Below, piece after piece: positions 43,851 through 54,204 of a stretch of 64,000 nucleotides of DNA. Numbering within the stretch: position 1 is the first letter of the stretch; each line of letters opens with the position of its first letter. The notes beneath the pieces are model-generated. The model did no database searches and had not been told where the DNA came from. It worked only from the letters and a program-made list of their open reading frames with translations. The stretch is from assembly GCA_963682025.1 (NCBI GenBank), contig OY821517.1:26331620-26395619 (forward strand). The letters run 5' to 3'. Both the position numbers and the translations under genes were made by a program. Source of the stretch: Cordilura impudica. Taxonomy: Eukaryota; Arthropoda; Insecta; Diptera; Scathophagidae.

Positions 43851-45461
43851 CTAAGAAGCACTATTTGCAACTTCTTCCATTTTAACATCATGCTCATCTT
43901 TGTCAATGCTTAGCTCTAAGACAGCATCTTCGTCCACCGACATGGGTTCCTTGATTATTTCTGCTTTGACATCCACTTCTTCTTTGACATCTCTTTCCAA
44001 GAAACCCCGACTATGACGTCCGGCCTTACCCGATTGTGAGCCAGCTTCCATTTCGTCATCACTTAATCCCTCTATAATGACACGACTTGTGTTTGATGTA
44101 TTATTGAGGCTGCCAGATCCCACAACAACTTCATCGTCACTTTTACTATCCTCTTCTTCGCTAGAACTGTCATCTACTAGTTGAGCTTCCAATTCACGTA
44201 CCGCATACATAAGGACAGAGAAATCTTTTTGCCGCTTTTCAAACTTACGTTCCAATTTCAGTTTCTTGTCATTCAATTCTGCCAATTCTTTTTGCAAACA
44301 TTCAATATGTTGCTGAGTTTCCTTACGATCTGGCTGCTGTTTTATAACCTTGGCTAATTGATCATATTCCATTTTATTTTTACGTATTTGTTTGGCGACA
44401 ATCAGTTCCTTCTTACTTTCCTCTATCTCCAATTTGGCTGCTTCAATATTCTTTTCAATTGTTTGGGATAACTTTTGATAATTTTCCAATTCCTCATCAA
44501 TCATTTGACTAGTACGTTCAGTTTTAGCAGCAGCAAATTGACATTGTGCCAACTGGGCCATTAAACGATCATATATAACTTGACTAAATGGATGGATTTT
44601 TAAAACAGAAAATAAGAAACAAATTAAGGGACATAGTTTATGAATTGAAAGAAAAAAAACTATTGTCACTATATTTTAGTTTTAGAAACGAGAAATATGC
44701 AAAATTCTGGTTTTGTACTGCCCTTTTTTATAATTCAGTTGAATGATGGCTTATTTTTATTTTAAAAATAATTAAATATTTTCTATTTTTTTTTTCACTA
44801 AAATCACATTTATCAAAAACAGTGGCAAAGTCAATGTTTGATATCATAAACATAAAAACGCTTTCAAAAGATTTAGAGCTGTAGCTATGAAGTCGTTTAG
44901 AGGGCTTAAATCTTGTTAACTGACTTTTAAATTTGTTAAACAAGAAAATTCATTACATTTTGATACTTTTTAATTTGTGATCATCCAAACGAATTCTTTT
45001 TACAAAATTGTTTAACGGTGTTGAACATATTGTTTTAATATAATTTAAACGTTAATCGCTTATTGTGGGATGAACTGGCCATATGCTGAAGTCCGGCCAT
45101 TATAGAAGCGAAACCATGATACAACTTTATGTCGTCTGGTTAAATGTTTTTTGACAAAAGAAATTACTGTGACAGTTTTAATGGACAGAAATGAGATAGT
45201 AAATCATAGAACTTTTTACATAATGGAATCATTTATCATCATTTATATATATTAAAAATTAATGCACCTACTTGTTTTCGAGAGAATCATTCTTGGAATA
45301 CATCCATTTGAGAAATTGTTTCAACAACATATTAAGACGCCGGTCGTCGCCAGTGCCATCGCCATCAATTAACAAACGTTTTTTGATGATATCCTCTAAA
45401 AATGCAATAATATTATTATATGTTAAATCAAATCAATACAACAGAACGAACCGTCACTCAT
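43851..45461 (-). CDS. Thoc7: THO complex subunit 7
   Basis: Three exons on the minus strand: 45452-45461 (only 10 coding nt, MSD plus one base), 45272-45395 and 43851-44583, total 867 nt, 288 aa; introns have GT/AG ends. THOC7 belongs to the THO/TREX complex, which couples transcription to packaging and export of mRNA in the nucleus. Recognisable parts: N-terminal DIIKKRLLIDGDGTGDDRRL and LLKQFLKWMYS, then a long coiled coil (about residues 60-175: QLAQCQFAAAKTERT, AKQIRKNKMEYDQLAKVIKQ with the PDRKET that follows), then an acidic tail with DDSSSEEEDSKSDDEV and VKEEVDVKAEI. The tail makes it longer than human THOC7 (about 200 aa). Several AATAAA signals lie downstream on the coding strand (43823-43828, 43795-43800). 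Reading frame intact. Confidence 0.92.
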
Positions 45462-45730
45462 TTTGATAAAAATTTTCCCACACTTTTCACTACTTTTGAA
45501 GAAATAATAAATTTTTATTTATATTTTTTAAGAAATACCGAAAAATACGCGTCACTTGAAACACTCGCGAAAAAAACTAAACATATGTTTTTTACAGTTG
45601 TTTTTTTGTTGGTTGGCAAGGCTCAAAACTAACGAATATTTCTTTATTTCGTTGGCAACGCGAGCAAAAGGTTTATTTATTTTTATATTTTTTTTGGTTG
45701 CATGCACGAAATTTTTCAAATTATTAAAAA
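45462..45730. promoter_or_regulatory. Shared divergent promoter region of Thoc7 and Ice2
   Basis: Only 269 bp separate the two start codons, so both promoters and 5' leaders lie here. No TATA box in a convincing position. A motif TTGGCAACGC at 45652-45661 also occurs upstream of the SRR1-like gene (57295-57304). Compact head-to-head spacing is common for housekeeping genes in flies. Confidence 0.65.
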
Positions 45731-47860
45731 ATGGCTCAATCATCAGGAGGTTTTTACAAAGGGAATGCTATTTTTCGTAATCAACCTAATCATTCATACT
45801 TCGATAAACCTTTTAATGATCCGCAAGACTGTTTTTATTTATCATTAAATGAAATTAATCCACATTTCATGCGACCAGAACAACAGGCAGACCAACGGGG
45901 TTTTGAAAATAACACAATAACAGATCCTCGCACTCTAAAAGCCGTAACACAACTATGTTTTGATCATACTCGAGAAGCCAAAATAAAGATGTTTCATTGC
46001 CCCAAATTCTCGACAATGAGTAGACAACAACATATGGCTGGTGTAGATGTTTTGCAAGCTTTACAAAACGATGATGAAGTTGAAGAGGAAAAAATGTACA
46101 ATTGGTATTCATTGGATAATGCCAGATTGAATGAGAGACAAGAGTTTCAAAAATTTGTTTACGAATTCAATCAATCTAATAAGGAGCTTATCTATAAACC
46201 GGCCAAAAAATTGTTGGCATTGTACCAAAACTGGTATGCTGATAAAGTTAAAAGTTTAATGTTGAAATATCCAGCGAAATCTTACAATACTCATTTAGGT
46301 CTGCCACAAGTAAGACTATGCGAAGATATTTTAAACGACCAAACCGTAACCATGGATAATCAAGAGTTGGTGACCAAAATCGGTCACCAATGGGTTTGGC
46401 CAGAAGACGGAAAAATGGATTTTAAAAATTTACAATATACTATGGATTCTTATATACAAGAATATATTTATTCTCAGGATTTAGAAGAAAATTTAGAGAA
46501 TGAAATATACATGAAATTTCGTGAGATATCTACACATGAATTAAGTGATTCTCCATTATTTTATATACCCCTAAAATCATTACTTTTTCTATTAAACGCC
46601 GGAGATTATCCAGACCTTTCAACGGAAATGTTATTGAATATTGAGGAAAATGATCAATTGGAAGGTGACTTGAAATCAATAATAATGGATTCTCCACTAC
46701 CCTCTCGCCAGGGTGGCTGGCATACTTATAAAGAGGTACTCGATCAAGCAACCTTGGCATTTCTATCTATGAATAAAACCCAAAAATGGGTAAATTACAA
46801 TTTAACCGAAGAACAAATTGATAAGGAAGACAACATACCTGAAATTAAATCTAATTTTAACAACGCTGCCCATTATAATGTTTTGTCCATAGCTAATTAT
46901 ATGGAAAATTTCAAGTTTACTCTGGCTAAAAATTGTAAATTTTCTAAATCTTTAATCAAATGGCAATTAAATCCATCAACGAATGAGAACGGATTTCAAA
47001 TATATACCTCCCTAACCCAGACTGCTATGAATAATACAAAAGATGCTGAGGAACCATTAGCAAATTCCTTAGGTTCAGTGTCCATAAAACTGGAATATAA
47101 ACCACAATTTGGTTGTGAGATAATGACAAAATATGAAATGTTAGAAGAATGGTTTAAACTCAAGTTATTACAAGCAACCAAAAGTATCTGTCTTAGATTA
47201 GATGTCAATAGCTATCAAACGTTATTGCAGGAGTCTTTAACTCTACAAAAACTGGAACATAGTTTAAGCAAAATATATCAAATAGATATAAGCCAGTTAT
47301 TGACAAATCTCTTTGAATTCCTAAAGATGATCCAGAATATGCCTCCAGGTCATTATATGTTACGTTATAATCCCAAATTCAAAGATAAACTTTTGTTTTG
47401 TAAACCCTCTAATGAAATAACACAAAATACCTTACATCTTCATCAATTATTAGAAACTCCACCCACTGATTTACTTTTCATGTCTCAACAGAATTTCTTG
47501 CCAATATCGGAAAATTTATGTAGTTTAATGCATTTACAACATAAATGTTTACCATGTGCCTTTAGACCGAGCAGAAGTCCCCAACAGCAACAACAACACA
47601 AACAACGTAAAAGAAAACAGACCAAACAGGAGCCGGTAAGAAAACTTAACGATAAAGATTGGATTTTGAAAAGAGTTGAAAAGCAAAAGCATATAGAACA
47701 ACAGAAAACGTTGCAAGCCAGAATTAATAGCAAAAAACTACAACGTACAAGAAGACGTATACGATTAAATGCCGCCCGGAACGCTAAGATTAAGGAAAAT
47801 GCTGATCAGACAGAAATAGCAAATGATATGGCTTTAGATTTTAAGATGTTAGGTACATAA
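45731..47860 (+). CDS. Ice2: Ice2/NARG2-like, little elongation complex subunit 2
   Basis: Single-exon frame of 709 aa. The C-terminal half carries the NARG2-type pattern: PPGHYMLRYNPKFKDKLLF (about residue 537 on), a LHLHQLLETPP linker, and FLPISENLCSLMHLQHKCLP followed by CAFRP (about 590-610), which corresponds to the conserved closing block that ends in a C-x-F-P motif. ICE2 is part of the little elongation complex that, with ICE1 and ELL, supports RNA polymerase II and III transcription of small nuclear RNA genes. Further N-terminal blocks are YNWYSLDNARLNERQEFQKF and LPSRQGGWHTYKEVLDQATL. After residue ~612 a Q-run and strongly basic tail (RKRKQTKQEP, RTRRRIRLNAARNAK) suggest nucleic-acid contact or nuclear import. 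Start at 45731 in context AAAAATGG. Intact. Assignment is from the C-terminal pattern and could be tested by a profile search. Confidence 0.75.
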   Translation: MAQSSGGFYKGNAIFRNQPNHSYFDKPFNDPQDCFYLSLNEINPHFMRPEQQADQRGFENNTITDPRTLKAVTQLCFDHTREAKIKMFHCPKFSTMSRQQHMAGVDVLQALQNDDEVEEEKMYNWYSLDNARLNERQEFQKFVYEFNQSNKELIYKPAKKLLALYQNWYADKVKSLMLKYPAKSYNTHLGLPQVRLCEDILNDQTVTMDNQELVTKIGHQWVWPEDGKMDFKNLQYTMDSYIQEYIYSQDLEENLENEIYMKFREISTHELSDSPLFYIPLKSLLFLLNAGDYPDLSTEMLLNIEENDQLEGDLKSIIMDSPLPSRQGGWHTYKEVLDQATLAFLSMNKTQKWVNYNLTEEQIDKEDNIPEIKSNFNNAAHYNVLSIANYMENFKFTLAKNCKFSKSLIKWQLNPSTNENGFQIYTSLTQTAMNNTKDAEEPLANSLGSVSIKLEYKPQFGCEIMTKYEMLEEWFKLKLLQATKSICLRLDVNSYQTLLQESLTLQKLEHSLSKIYQIDISQLLTNLFEFLKMIQNMPPGHYMLRYNPKFKDKLLFCKPSNEITQNTLHLHQLLETPPTDLLFMSQQNFLPISENLCSLMHLQHKCLPCAFRPSRSPQQQQQHKQRKRKQTKQEPVRKLNDKDWILKRVEKQKHIEQQKTLQARINSKKLQRTRRRIRLNAARNAKIKENADQTEIANDMALDFKMLGT

Positions 47861-47877
47861 ATGTATGTATTTTATAA

Positions 47878-47883
47878 AATAAA
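47878..47883 (+). terminator. Poly(A) signal of Ice2
   Basis: AATAAA 18 nt after the Ice2 stop. An R2 repeat begins at 47898, so the cleavage site and downstream elements fall at or within the repeat. Confidence 0.8.
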
Positions 47884-47897
47884 GGCTGAATTAAAAC

Positions 47898-48735
47898 AAG
47901 TAAGAGTGTTAAATTCAGCTGTCCCGTATCATATATACCCTCCACCCAATATTGGGCACGGCTACCACTTTAAATTGTTAATTGTTTTTCTTGTTGTCCA
48001 ATTTCTATTATAATTTCCTTTTATAAAAAACAATGATCATGAATTAAGAATTAATTTCTATTTGAAAAATTGCATTATTTTTCTTTTACAAGAGTATAAA
48101 AACCTATAAGTTCCCTAAGTACTTCATAGAACACCAATGAAATTCATTATTTAAGACTGTTTTGAGACCTTAGAGATTTCATATGATAATTTTAAAAAAA
48201 TCAAAAGATTCTTGGCTAAAAATAATATTAAAAAAAGGAAATCTTAAAATATTTTTATTTAATACAAAAACAAATAAAGAATGAAACTAAAATTTAACTC
48301 TTTGATTTTTCATTTATCACTTTTAATTTTTAGGTCAATGTGCAGTATAAATATACACAAGCTACAATGATTTCAACAATATGAAGAAATGCAACATATA
48401 CCACATATCTTAAGAAAAACAACAAACACACTGAAAATTTTTTTCAGTTTTTTCAAAGTTTCATTCATATGTCATGACCTTTTAACCGATTTTGACGATT
48501 TTTAATAGCAGCTCCTTTGGGATGTTAATAAACGATTTTATACAAAAACGAACGGTCTAGCTCAGATATTGAGGGTGTGTTCGTGATTTCCACAGAAAGA
48601 CAGACAGACGATCATCTCTAAATCAACTTCTCTTATAAATATATGGTTTTGGGGTCTCCGGAATTTATTTCGATGTGTTACAAACGGAATGACAAACCTA
48701 TATATACTCTCTGCCACTGTGGTGTGGAGGGTATT
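47898..48735 (-). repeat. R2 dispersed repeat (GTCY relative with CCCTCCACC ends)
   Basis: Starts CAAGTAAGAGTGTTAAATTC, then ATATATACCCTCCACCC; contains AGAAAGACAGACAGACGATC and ends CCACTGTGGTGTGGAGGGTA. Organised like R1 (same CAAGTAAGA terminus, GTCY/GACR microsatellite, closing hairpin) but with different sequence. Second copy at 51304-52925. Confidence 0.75.
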
Positions 48736-48776
48736 GAAAGTGTTATATCGATAACTATATAAATAGGGTTTTTAAT

Positions 48777-49640
48777 ATGTATACCCTATGCCAGGGTATA
48801 ATGAGTTTGTGCTAATGCAGATCGACTCAGAATCCCTTTCAGCGTTGATTTAGTGATGCCCGTCCGTCCGTCTGTTTTTTAATCAAACTACACGTTGCAA
48901 ATATGAATATATTTTGATTAAATTTGTTATATAAGCTTTTCTCCGCCAGAGGACGTTTGCCATTGAAATTGGTGAAAATCAGTGAATGTTCAGACCTAGC
49001 CCCAATAAAAATGACATATTCGAGATCGATTTAAATTGCCATAAGATAAAAATTATCATAAAGAACTCGACCAAATTTGGTGTAGGTATGTTTACTGTAC
49101 CCGTAAATAAGTACTCCAAAAATAAATCCTCTTGGACCATTTTTTTGGCATAGACCCCATATAAAGTTGTTTCCCGTTTTTCACTTAAATCCATCAAAAC
49201 CCAAAAAAATTGCACAGATTTTTCTTAAATTCAGTTTATATATTGTTTTGAGAAAAATAAGTGACATTGCTAAATATGGTCTAAATCGGTCCTTTTTTTA
49301 ACCTAGTTCCGATATGAACTTTTTGGGCCCCGTTACGCGTTCAATATATATTGCGATATTTGGATCGTGATCCATCAATTTAGATTTCAGAAAATTAGGT
49401 TAATCTGCGATTTGAACCGTGATCCATCGAAATTGCTACACGTTCAATAAATATCGCACTACTGGATCGCAGTCAATATATGTATATATTGAACGTGTAG
49501 CAGTGCCCTTTCATATCTGCGGTAACCAATAATAATGACACTCAAAATTTGGTTAAGGCTTATTTTATACATCCCGATCTGTAAAATCAAAGTATTTATA
49601 AGGTGTCGTATAGTTGGTCTAGGCTGACTATAATTTTCTT
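48777..49640 (+). repeat. R1 (GTCY) repeat with nested MITE
   Basis: Starts TATGTATACCCTATGCCAGG, carries GCCCGTCCGTCCGTCTG (48859-48875), ends CTGACTATAATTTTCTTACA. Interrupted by the MITE at 49325-49508. The frame at 48979-49215 is repeat-derived. Confidence 0.8.
49325..49508. mobile_element. 184 bp MITE with TTT target duplication
   Basis: Ends GGGCCCCGTTACGCGTTCAA and the reverse of ATTGAACGTGTAGCAGTGCC plus C. The sister R1 copy at 9158-9182 has GATATGAACTTTTTCATATC uninterrupted; here the T run is split, leaving TTT on each side. The body is internally palindromic (GGATCGTGATCCATC, CCGTGATCCATCG). Confidence 0.8.
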
Positions 49641-49825
49641 ACATGCTCTTATTAATATTAATGGCAGTTAATACTTAAAGCCGGAAAATCACTGATGAAA
49701 TATTGCCCACTTGAGTGAAAATTTCGACTTTTCCTATTTATTACGTTTGTTGTCAATTTTCATAAGTAACTACAAAATTATTTTGTGGAGATTTATTGCT
49801 AATGTGTTGTATTTCGAAAATGATA

Positions 49826-50066
49826 ATCTGGGGACAAATCACTGCATTCGTTATCGAAATTTTTCGATCGAAATCATTATTTTATTTCCAAAAATAAAAT
49901 GTTAAGAATAATTTTTCTTTCTCACAGTTGAAGAATTATGGCCTCTGGTTAAGAAGAAAAGCGAATCGTGGTGGAGCGTTTGTCCGTCTTCTTCAAATAA
50001 TAAACCAAAATATGGAATTTCGATTGATTTTACACGATATCGAATGCGGTGATTTAGCCCCTGGTA
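49826..50066. repeat. MITE-like repeat, inverse of 23538-23783
   Basis: Starts ATCTGGGGACAAATCACTGC, ends GCGGTGATTTAGCCCCTGGT; the body has GGTTAAGAAGAAAAGCGAAT and TTTGTCCGTCTTCTTCAAAT. Terminal inverted repeat consensus CCAGGGGCYAAATCACCG. Confidence 0.7.
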
Positions 50067-50279
50067 TCACCTACCTTATAAAATTATAACGGCACATCTT
50101 TTCAAACGTAAAAAGACATTAATAAGTGTTAACATTTAACTTATTAGAAATTTTTACGTTTGAGTGAGAAAAATCAGTGAATAGTTGTACAATCTCGATA
50201 AATTTATTGTAATTTTTTTAACGTTGTTCAGATGACGAACGAGTTACCCTAAAAATTATGAAAAATTCACGCCAAAATG

Positions 50280-51180
50280 CGAAATCTAGAATTTTGTGTA
50301 TAATGCATTGCAGGCTGAAAACCACATTCAAGTAGAGGTAGACCAAGAAAAGCTACTGCGAAGGTTGATGATCACAAAAAGTTGCTATCAAGTCGAAACT
50401 AATTCATGTCTGGTGCAAAAATAAAAAATTACTTAGAAGTCGATATTTCTACTAGGACTGTGAGAATATTTTTCGAAACAAATCTATTTGGAAGATCCTC
50501 ACGAAAAGTCCTTTTGCGAACAAAGAAACATCGTCAAAATCGAATATTTGTAAAAGCACACAAAGATTGAGATGATAAAAAATGGCGCAATATACTTTGG
50601 TTGGACGAATCCAAAATAAATTTAATTGAAAATGATGGAAATCTTGAGTTTGCCGTTATAAAAAAAAATGAACTGGTTCCACGTTGTACGTTAAAACATT
50701 CAAACATGGCGGAGGCAATATCATGATGTGTACGTGCTTTTCGTGACATAATGTTGGGCCTATATTTTGGATAAAGCAAAACATGGATAAAAATCTAAGT
50801 CTAAATCGTTAATTACATTATGCTACCCTACGCTGAATGGGAAATGACACTTAAATGTCAATACCAACAGGATAATGGCCCGGAGCATACTTCAGGTCTC
50901 GAAAAAAGTGGTTTTTAGACAACTCAGTGGACGATATAAGTTGGCCTGCACAATCTCCGGATTTAGATCATATTGAAAATTTGGAAAATCGTCAAAGTTG
51001 GTATAGGACCAAAAACCCCAAGAATAATGAAGAATTCAGAATGTATGTTATGTCATTCCAAAGAAGATTTGTCGGGATTTAGAGGACTCCATGGTAAAGG
51101 GTGTAAATTTGTACTGAATAATAGACGATATACAACTAAATACAACATTAGACAACATTTTATCGAACTTTATAATTAGT
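50280..51180 (+). pseudogene. Tc1-like transposase remnant
   Basis: Decayed frames give RPRKATAKVDDHKKLL, KHRQNRIFVKAHKD, WRNILWLDESKINLI (first aspartate), YQQDNGPEHTS (second) and LHNLRI-like SPDL region followed by ENLENRQSW. Stops and shifts in every block. Different from the Tc1 remnants at 13 and 26-28 kb. Confidence 0.8.
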
Positions 51181-51713
51181 TTGTTTTTTTTTATAATTTT
51201 TAAAACAGATTAAATTTTTGGTCCACGTCAAAATATAAGTTGTATTCATGATAACTAGCAGAGCCCAGCACACGAAATTTTAGTGCAAATTCTAGACAAT
51301 TTTATTACACCCTCCACACCTCAGTGGCAGAGGGTATATATAGGTTTGTAACGCATCGAAATAAATTCCTGAGACCCCAAAAAAATATATTTTCTTGATC
51401 CTTATAACAAGGGAAGTTGATTTACCGATGACCGTCTGTCCGTCTGTCTGTGGAAATCACGATCACGCCGCCAATATCTAAGCTAGACCGTTCGTTTTTA
51501 TATCAAATCGTTTATTAACATCCCAAAGGAGTTGCTATTTAAAATCGTCAAAATCGGTCAAAGGGTTCACGAGCTATGAATGAAACTTTGAAAAAACTCT
51601 TATAAAAATAAAATTTTTCAGTGTGTTTGTTGTTATTCTTAAGATATGTTGTATATGTTGTAATTCTTCGTATTATTGAAGTCATTACAATTGCACGTGT
51701 CACATTGGCCTAA

Positions 51714-52211
51714 AGGTGCTATTACATGATGTGTTTTTTACATATGTACTGTCAAATTTTCCCACAACAAAAGTTGTACACATCGTGTGATACATATGAA
51801 ACATTGTTTATGTACAATACATGAGGAAAGTCACAAGTACATTTTTCAATTAGAACAGGTTCTATTTTTGCATGACAAACATATGAAAATACAACACTGC
51901 TTGTGGCGAAAAAAAACAGAGTAAATTTTAAAGATTAATATTGAAAGAAAAATAAATTGTGTAGTATTAATTAACAATTAAAAAATATATAACTTTTTTT
52001 TAACAATAAATTTTTGTAAATTCACAAATTAAATCAGCTGTTGTTTACATTTAGAGGTTATGTCATACGGAAATACATATGCACGTGTGATAGCAAAAAT
52101 TATGAATCGTATGTAAAAGACAATTTTGACAGACATGAGGAATTTCATATGGATAAAAAAAGTGACAGTACATACATATGTATGTAAAAAACACTTCGTG
52201 TAATAGCACCT
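51714..52211. mobile_element. 498 bp MITE with TAA target duplication, Harbinger-type
   Basis: Termini AGGTGCTATTACATGATGTG and the mirror CTTCGTGTAATAGCACCT, with TAA directly repeated at 51711-51713 and 52212-52214. Three-base TWA duplications are typical of PIF/Harbinger elements. Subterminal TTTTTTACATATGTACTGTC is also inverted. No coding capacity. Confidence 0.8.
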
Positions 52212-52261
52212 TAAGCAAGTTTTAACACATATATTTTTATCATTAAAATTAAATATTAAAA

Positions 52262-52870
52262 ATTAAAAATTAATAAAAATGGAAAATGGAAAATGAAAAA
52301 TTAAAATTGAAAAATGAAAATTTAAAAATGAAAAATGAAAATTGAAAAATTAAAAATGGAAAATGAAAAATGGAAAGTGGAAATTGAAAAATGGAAAATG
52401 AAAATTGAAAAATGATAACTGAAAAATTAAAAATGAAAAATGGAAAATGGAAAATGAAAAATTGAAAATCGAAAATGGAAAATGAAAAGTGGAAAATGAA
52501 AAATGAATCTATAAAAATGGAAAATGAGAAATGGAACATGAAAATTGAAAAATGGAAAATGAAAAATTAAAATTGAAAAATGGAAAATGAAAAATATAAA
52601 ATGGAAAACGGAAAAGTAAAAATTAAAAATGGAAAATGAAAATTGGAAAATGAAAAATGGAAAATGAAAAATGGAAAGTGAAATGGAAAATGAAAAATGG
52701 AAAACGGAAAATGAAAAATTAAAAATGGAAAATGAAAAATCGAAAATGGAAAATGAAATATAAAATGAAAGTATGGAATGAAAGAAATTAAAAATGAAAA
52801 ACTCAAAATGAAAAACGAAAGATGAAAATTGAAAAATGAAAAATGGAAAATTATAAAAAAAATAAAATTT
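52262..52870 (+). repeat. Satellite of GGAAAATGAAAAAT-type units
   Basis: About 600 bp of purine-rich short units, mostly 7 or 14 bp (AATGGAAAATGAAAAATTAA). The strand is almost free of C. Long minus-strand frames of the FHFSFSIF type (up to 155 aa) are by-products. Confidence 0.9.
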
Positions 52871-53185
52871 AAAATAAAAGGTAGAGGGTATCAAAGATTT
52901 GGCCCAGCCGAATTTAATACTCTTTCTTGTTTTTTTTTATAATTTTTGTTTTTCCTTTCAATGTTTTTTTAAATCTATATATGTATATAAAAAATTTATG
53001 AATATTTAAATAAAATTCATTGAAATGTGAATTTAAAAAAAAAATTCATTAAATTTCATTATAAATAGTTGATGAACGCACAGAAGAAATATAAATGGGA
53101 TTGTTTATAAATAATTTTATAAGAGCCTAAATGTATGGTAATCAATTTTAGGCAATTCACAATTCAACACAGGGCGGTTAAAGTG

Positions 53186-54204
53186 TACTCTTTTTTGAAA
53201 ACATCAATAACATAGGTCAACAGCAAAAATGCCTATCAATAACCACTATATAGATTTGATGTATCGTGGCTACCTAAAGATATTTTATTCTATTTTAATT
53301 TATTATACAAGAAACTTAACGTTTATTTCAAAATTCAAAATTAGAATGAACAAAATGAAAATTATTGACAAAAAGAAAACTCAAAGGAAATAAAATTATA
53401 TAATATTTTGAGCAAACAAACAAGTTTTAACAAGTGTATAAATAATAAAACAAATGTAGTGATGGACACTACACTACCTAAGTACAAAAATGGTAAAATT
53501 TTTAAATTCTATGGAATTTTTTCTAAAATAATTTTTAAGTAAAATTGTCAATATTTTGAGACATTTCTCCACTTATGTTGTCATAACTCAAAAACAACTA
53601 CTCCGATTTGGTTAAATTAAATTTAAAAATTTAGATTTACAATATCTTTAAATCATGTATATTGTTGTTTTTAATCTGATCAGTAGTTAAAAAGTTATGA
53701 AACAAATTGTTTGGATAAAATAAAAAAATGGTAAAAAAAATTTTAAAAAAAATCTGGAAAAAATCGAAAACTGCAAAAAAATAATTAAATTTTATTTATT
53801 TATAGTGAAGCTACATATCACGTGAATTAAACAAGATATGGATCATGAAAATCGATGCATCCTTTAGGTTTTTATTTACAATTAATTGAAGGTATCGCAT
53901 TTTTACAAGCACTAAATAATATTTTTTTATTGAATGAATTTAAACTACTCAGCCGATTAAAACTCAATATATAAACGGATTAAGGTTATGTAAATCTGAA
54001 TTTTTCTAAATTTACGGGATCAAAATCGTAAACACGAATTTTTTTGTTAAAAAAAGTTTTTTTTTAAAACTGTTATTTTCGGTTCTAATAAATATTCAAT
54101 ACACAGTTTCTAAATGTAAGGGAGTGTCTGTACTTATATACAAAAAAAACGTAATCTTTCTTATAACTTATTTACAAAGGGAGTTATATTTACAGAAATC
54201 AATT
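53186..54204. other. No recognised gene
   Basis: AT-rich sequence without credible frames; a stretch at 53560-53720 (ACATTTCTCCACTTATGTTG, CATAACTCAAAAACAACTAC) has the look of a dispersed repeat but no second copy is seen here. Confidence 0.45.

Larger units (their letters stand above)
51304..52925 (+). repeat. R2 dispersed repeat with 3' satellite and nested MITE
   Basis: Starts ACACCCTCCACACCTCAGTG, carries GACCGTCTGTCCGTCTGTCT (51429-51448) and ends GGTAGAGGGTATCAAAGATT, CAGCCGAATTTAATACTCTT. It is inserted in a Helitron and itself holds a MITE (51714-52211) and a simple satellite (52262-52870). Confidence 0.75.
51255..53185 (-). mobile_element. Helitron subfamily B containing nested R2 and MITE
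   Basis: Left boundary CTAG (51255-51258) after A, then CAGAGCCCAGCACACGAAAT; interrupted at 51303 and resumed at about 52926 with TTTCAATGTTTTTTTAAATC, AAATTCATTAAATTTCATTA, AGAGCCTAAATGTATGGTAA and CAATTCACAATTCAACACAG, ending near GGGCGG (53185). Sister copy at 22309 shows the uninterrupted order. Confidence 0.75.

Noticed and set aside
52270..52894. Minus-strand frames up to 155 aa of FHFSFSIF-type peptide
   Set aside because: They arise from the GGAAAATGAAAAAT satellite; low-complexity composition and three overlapping frames show repeat origin.
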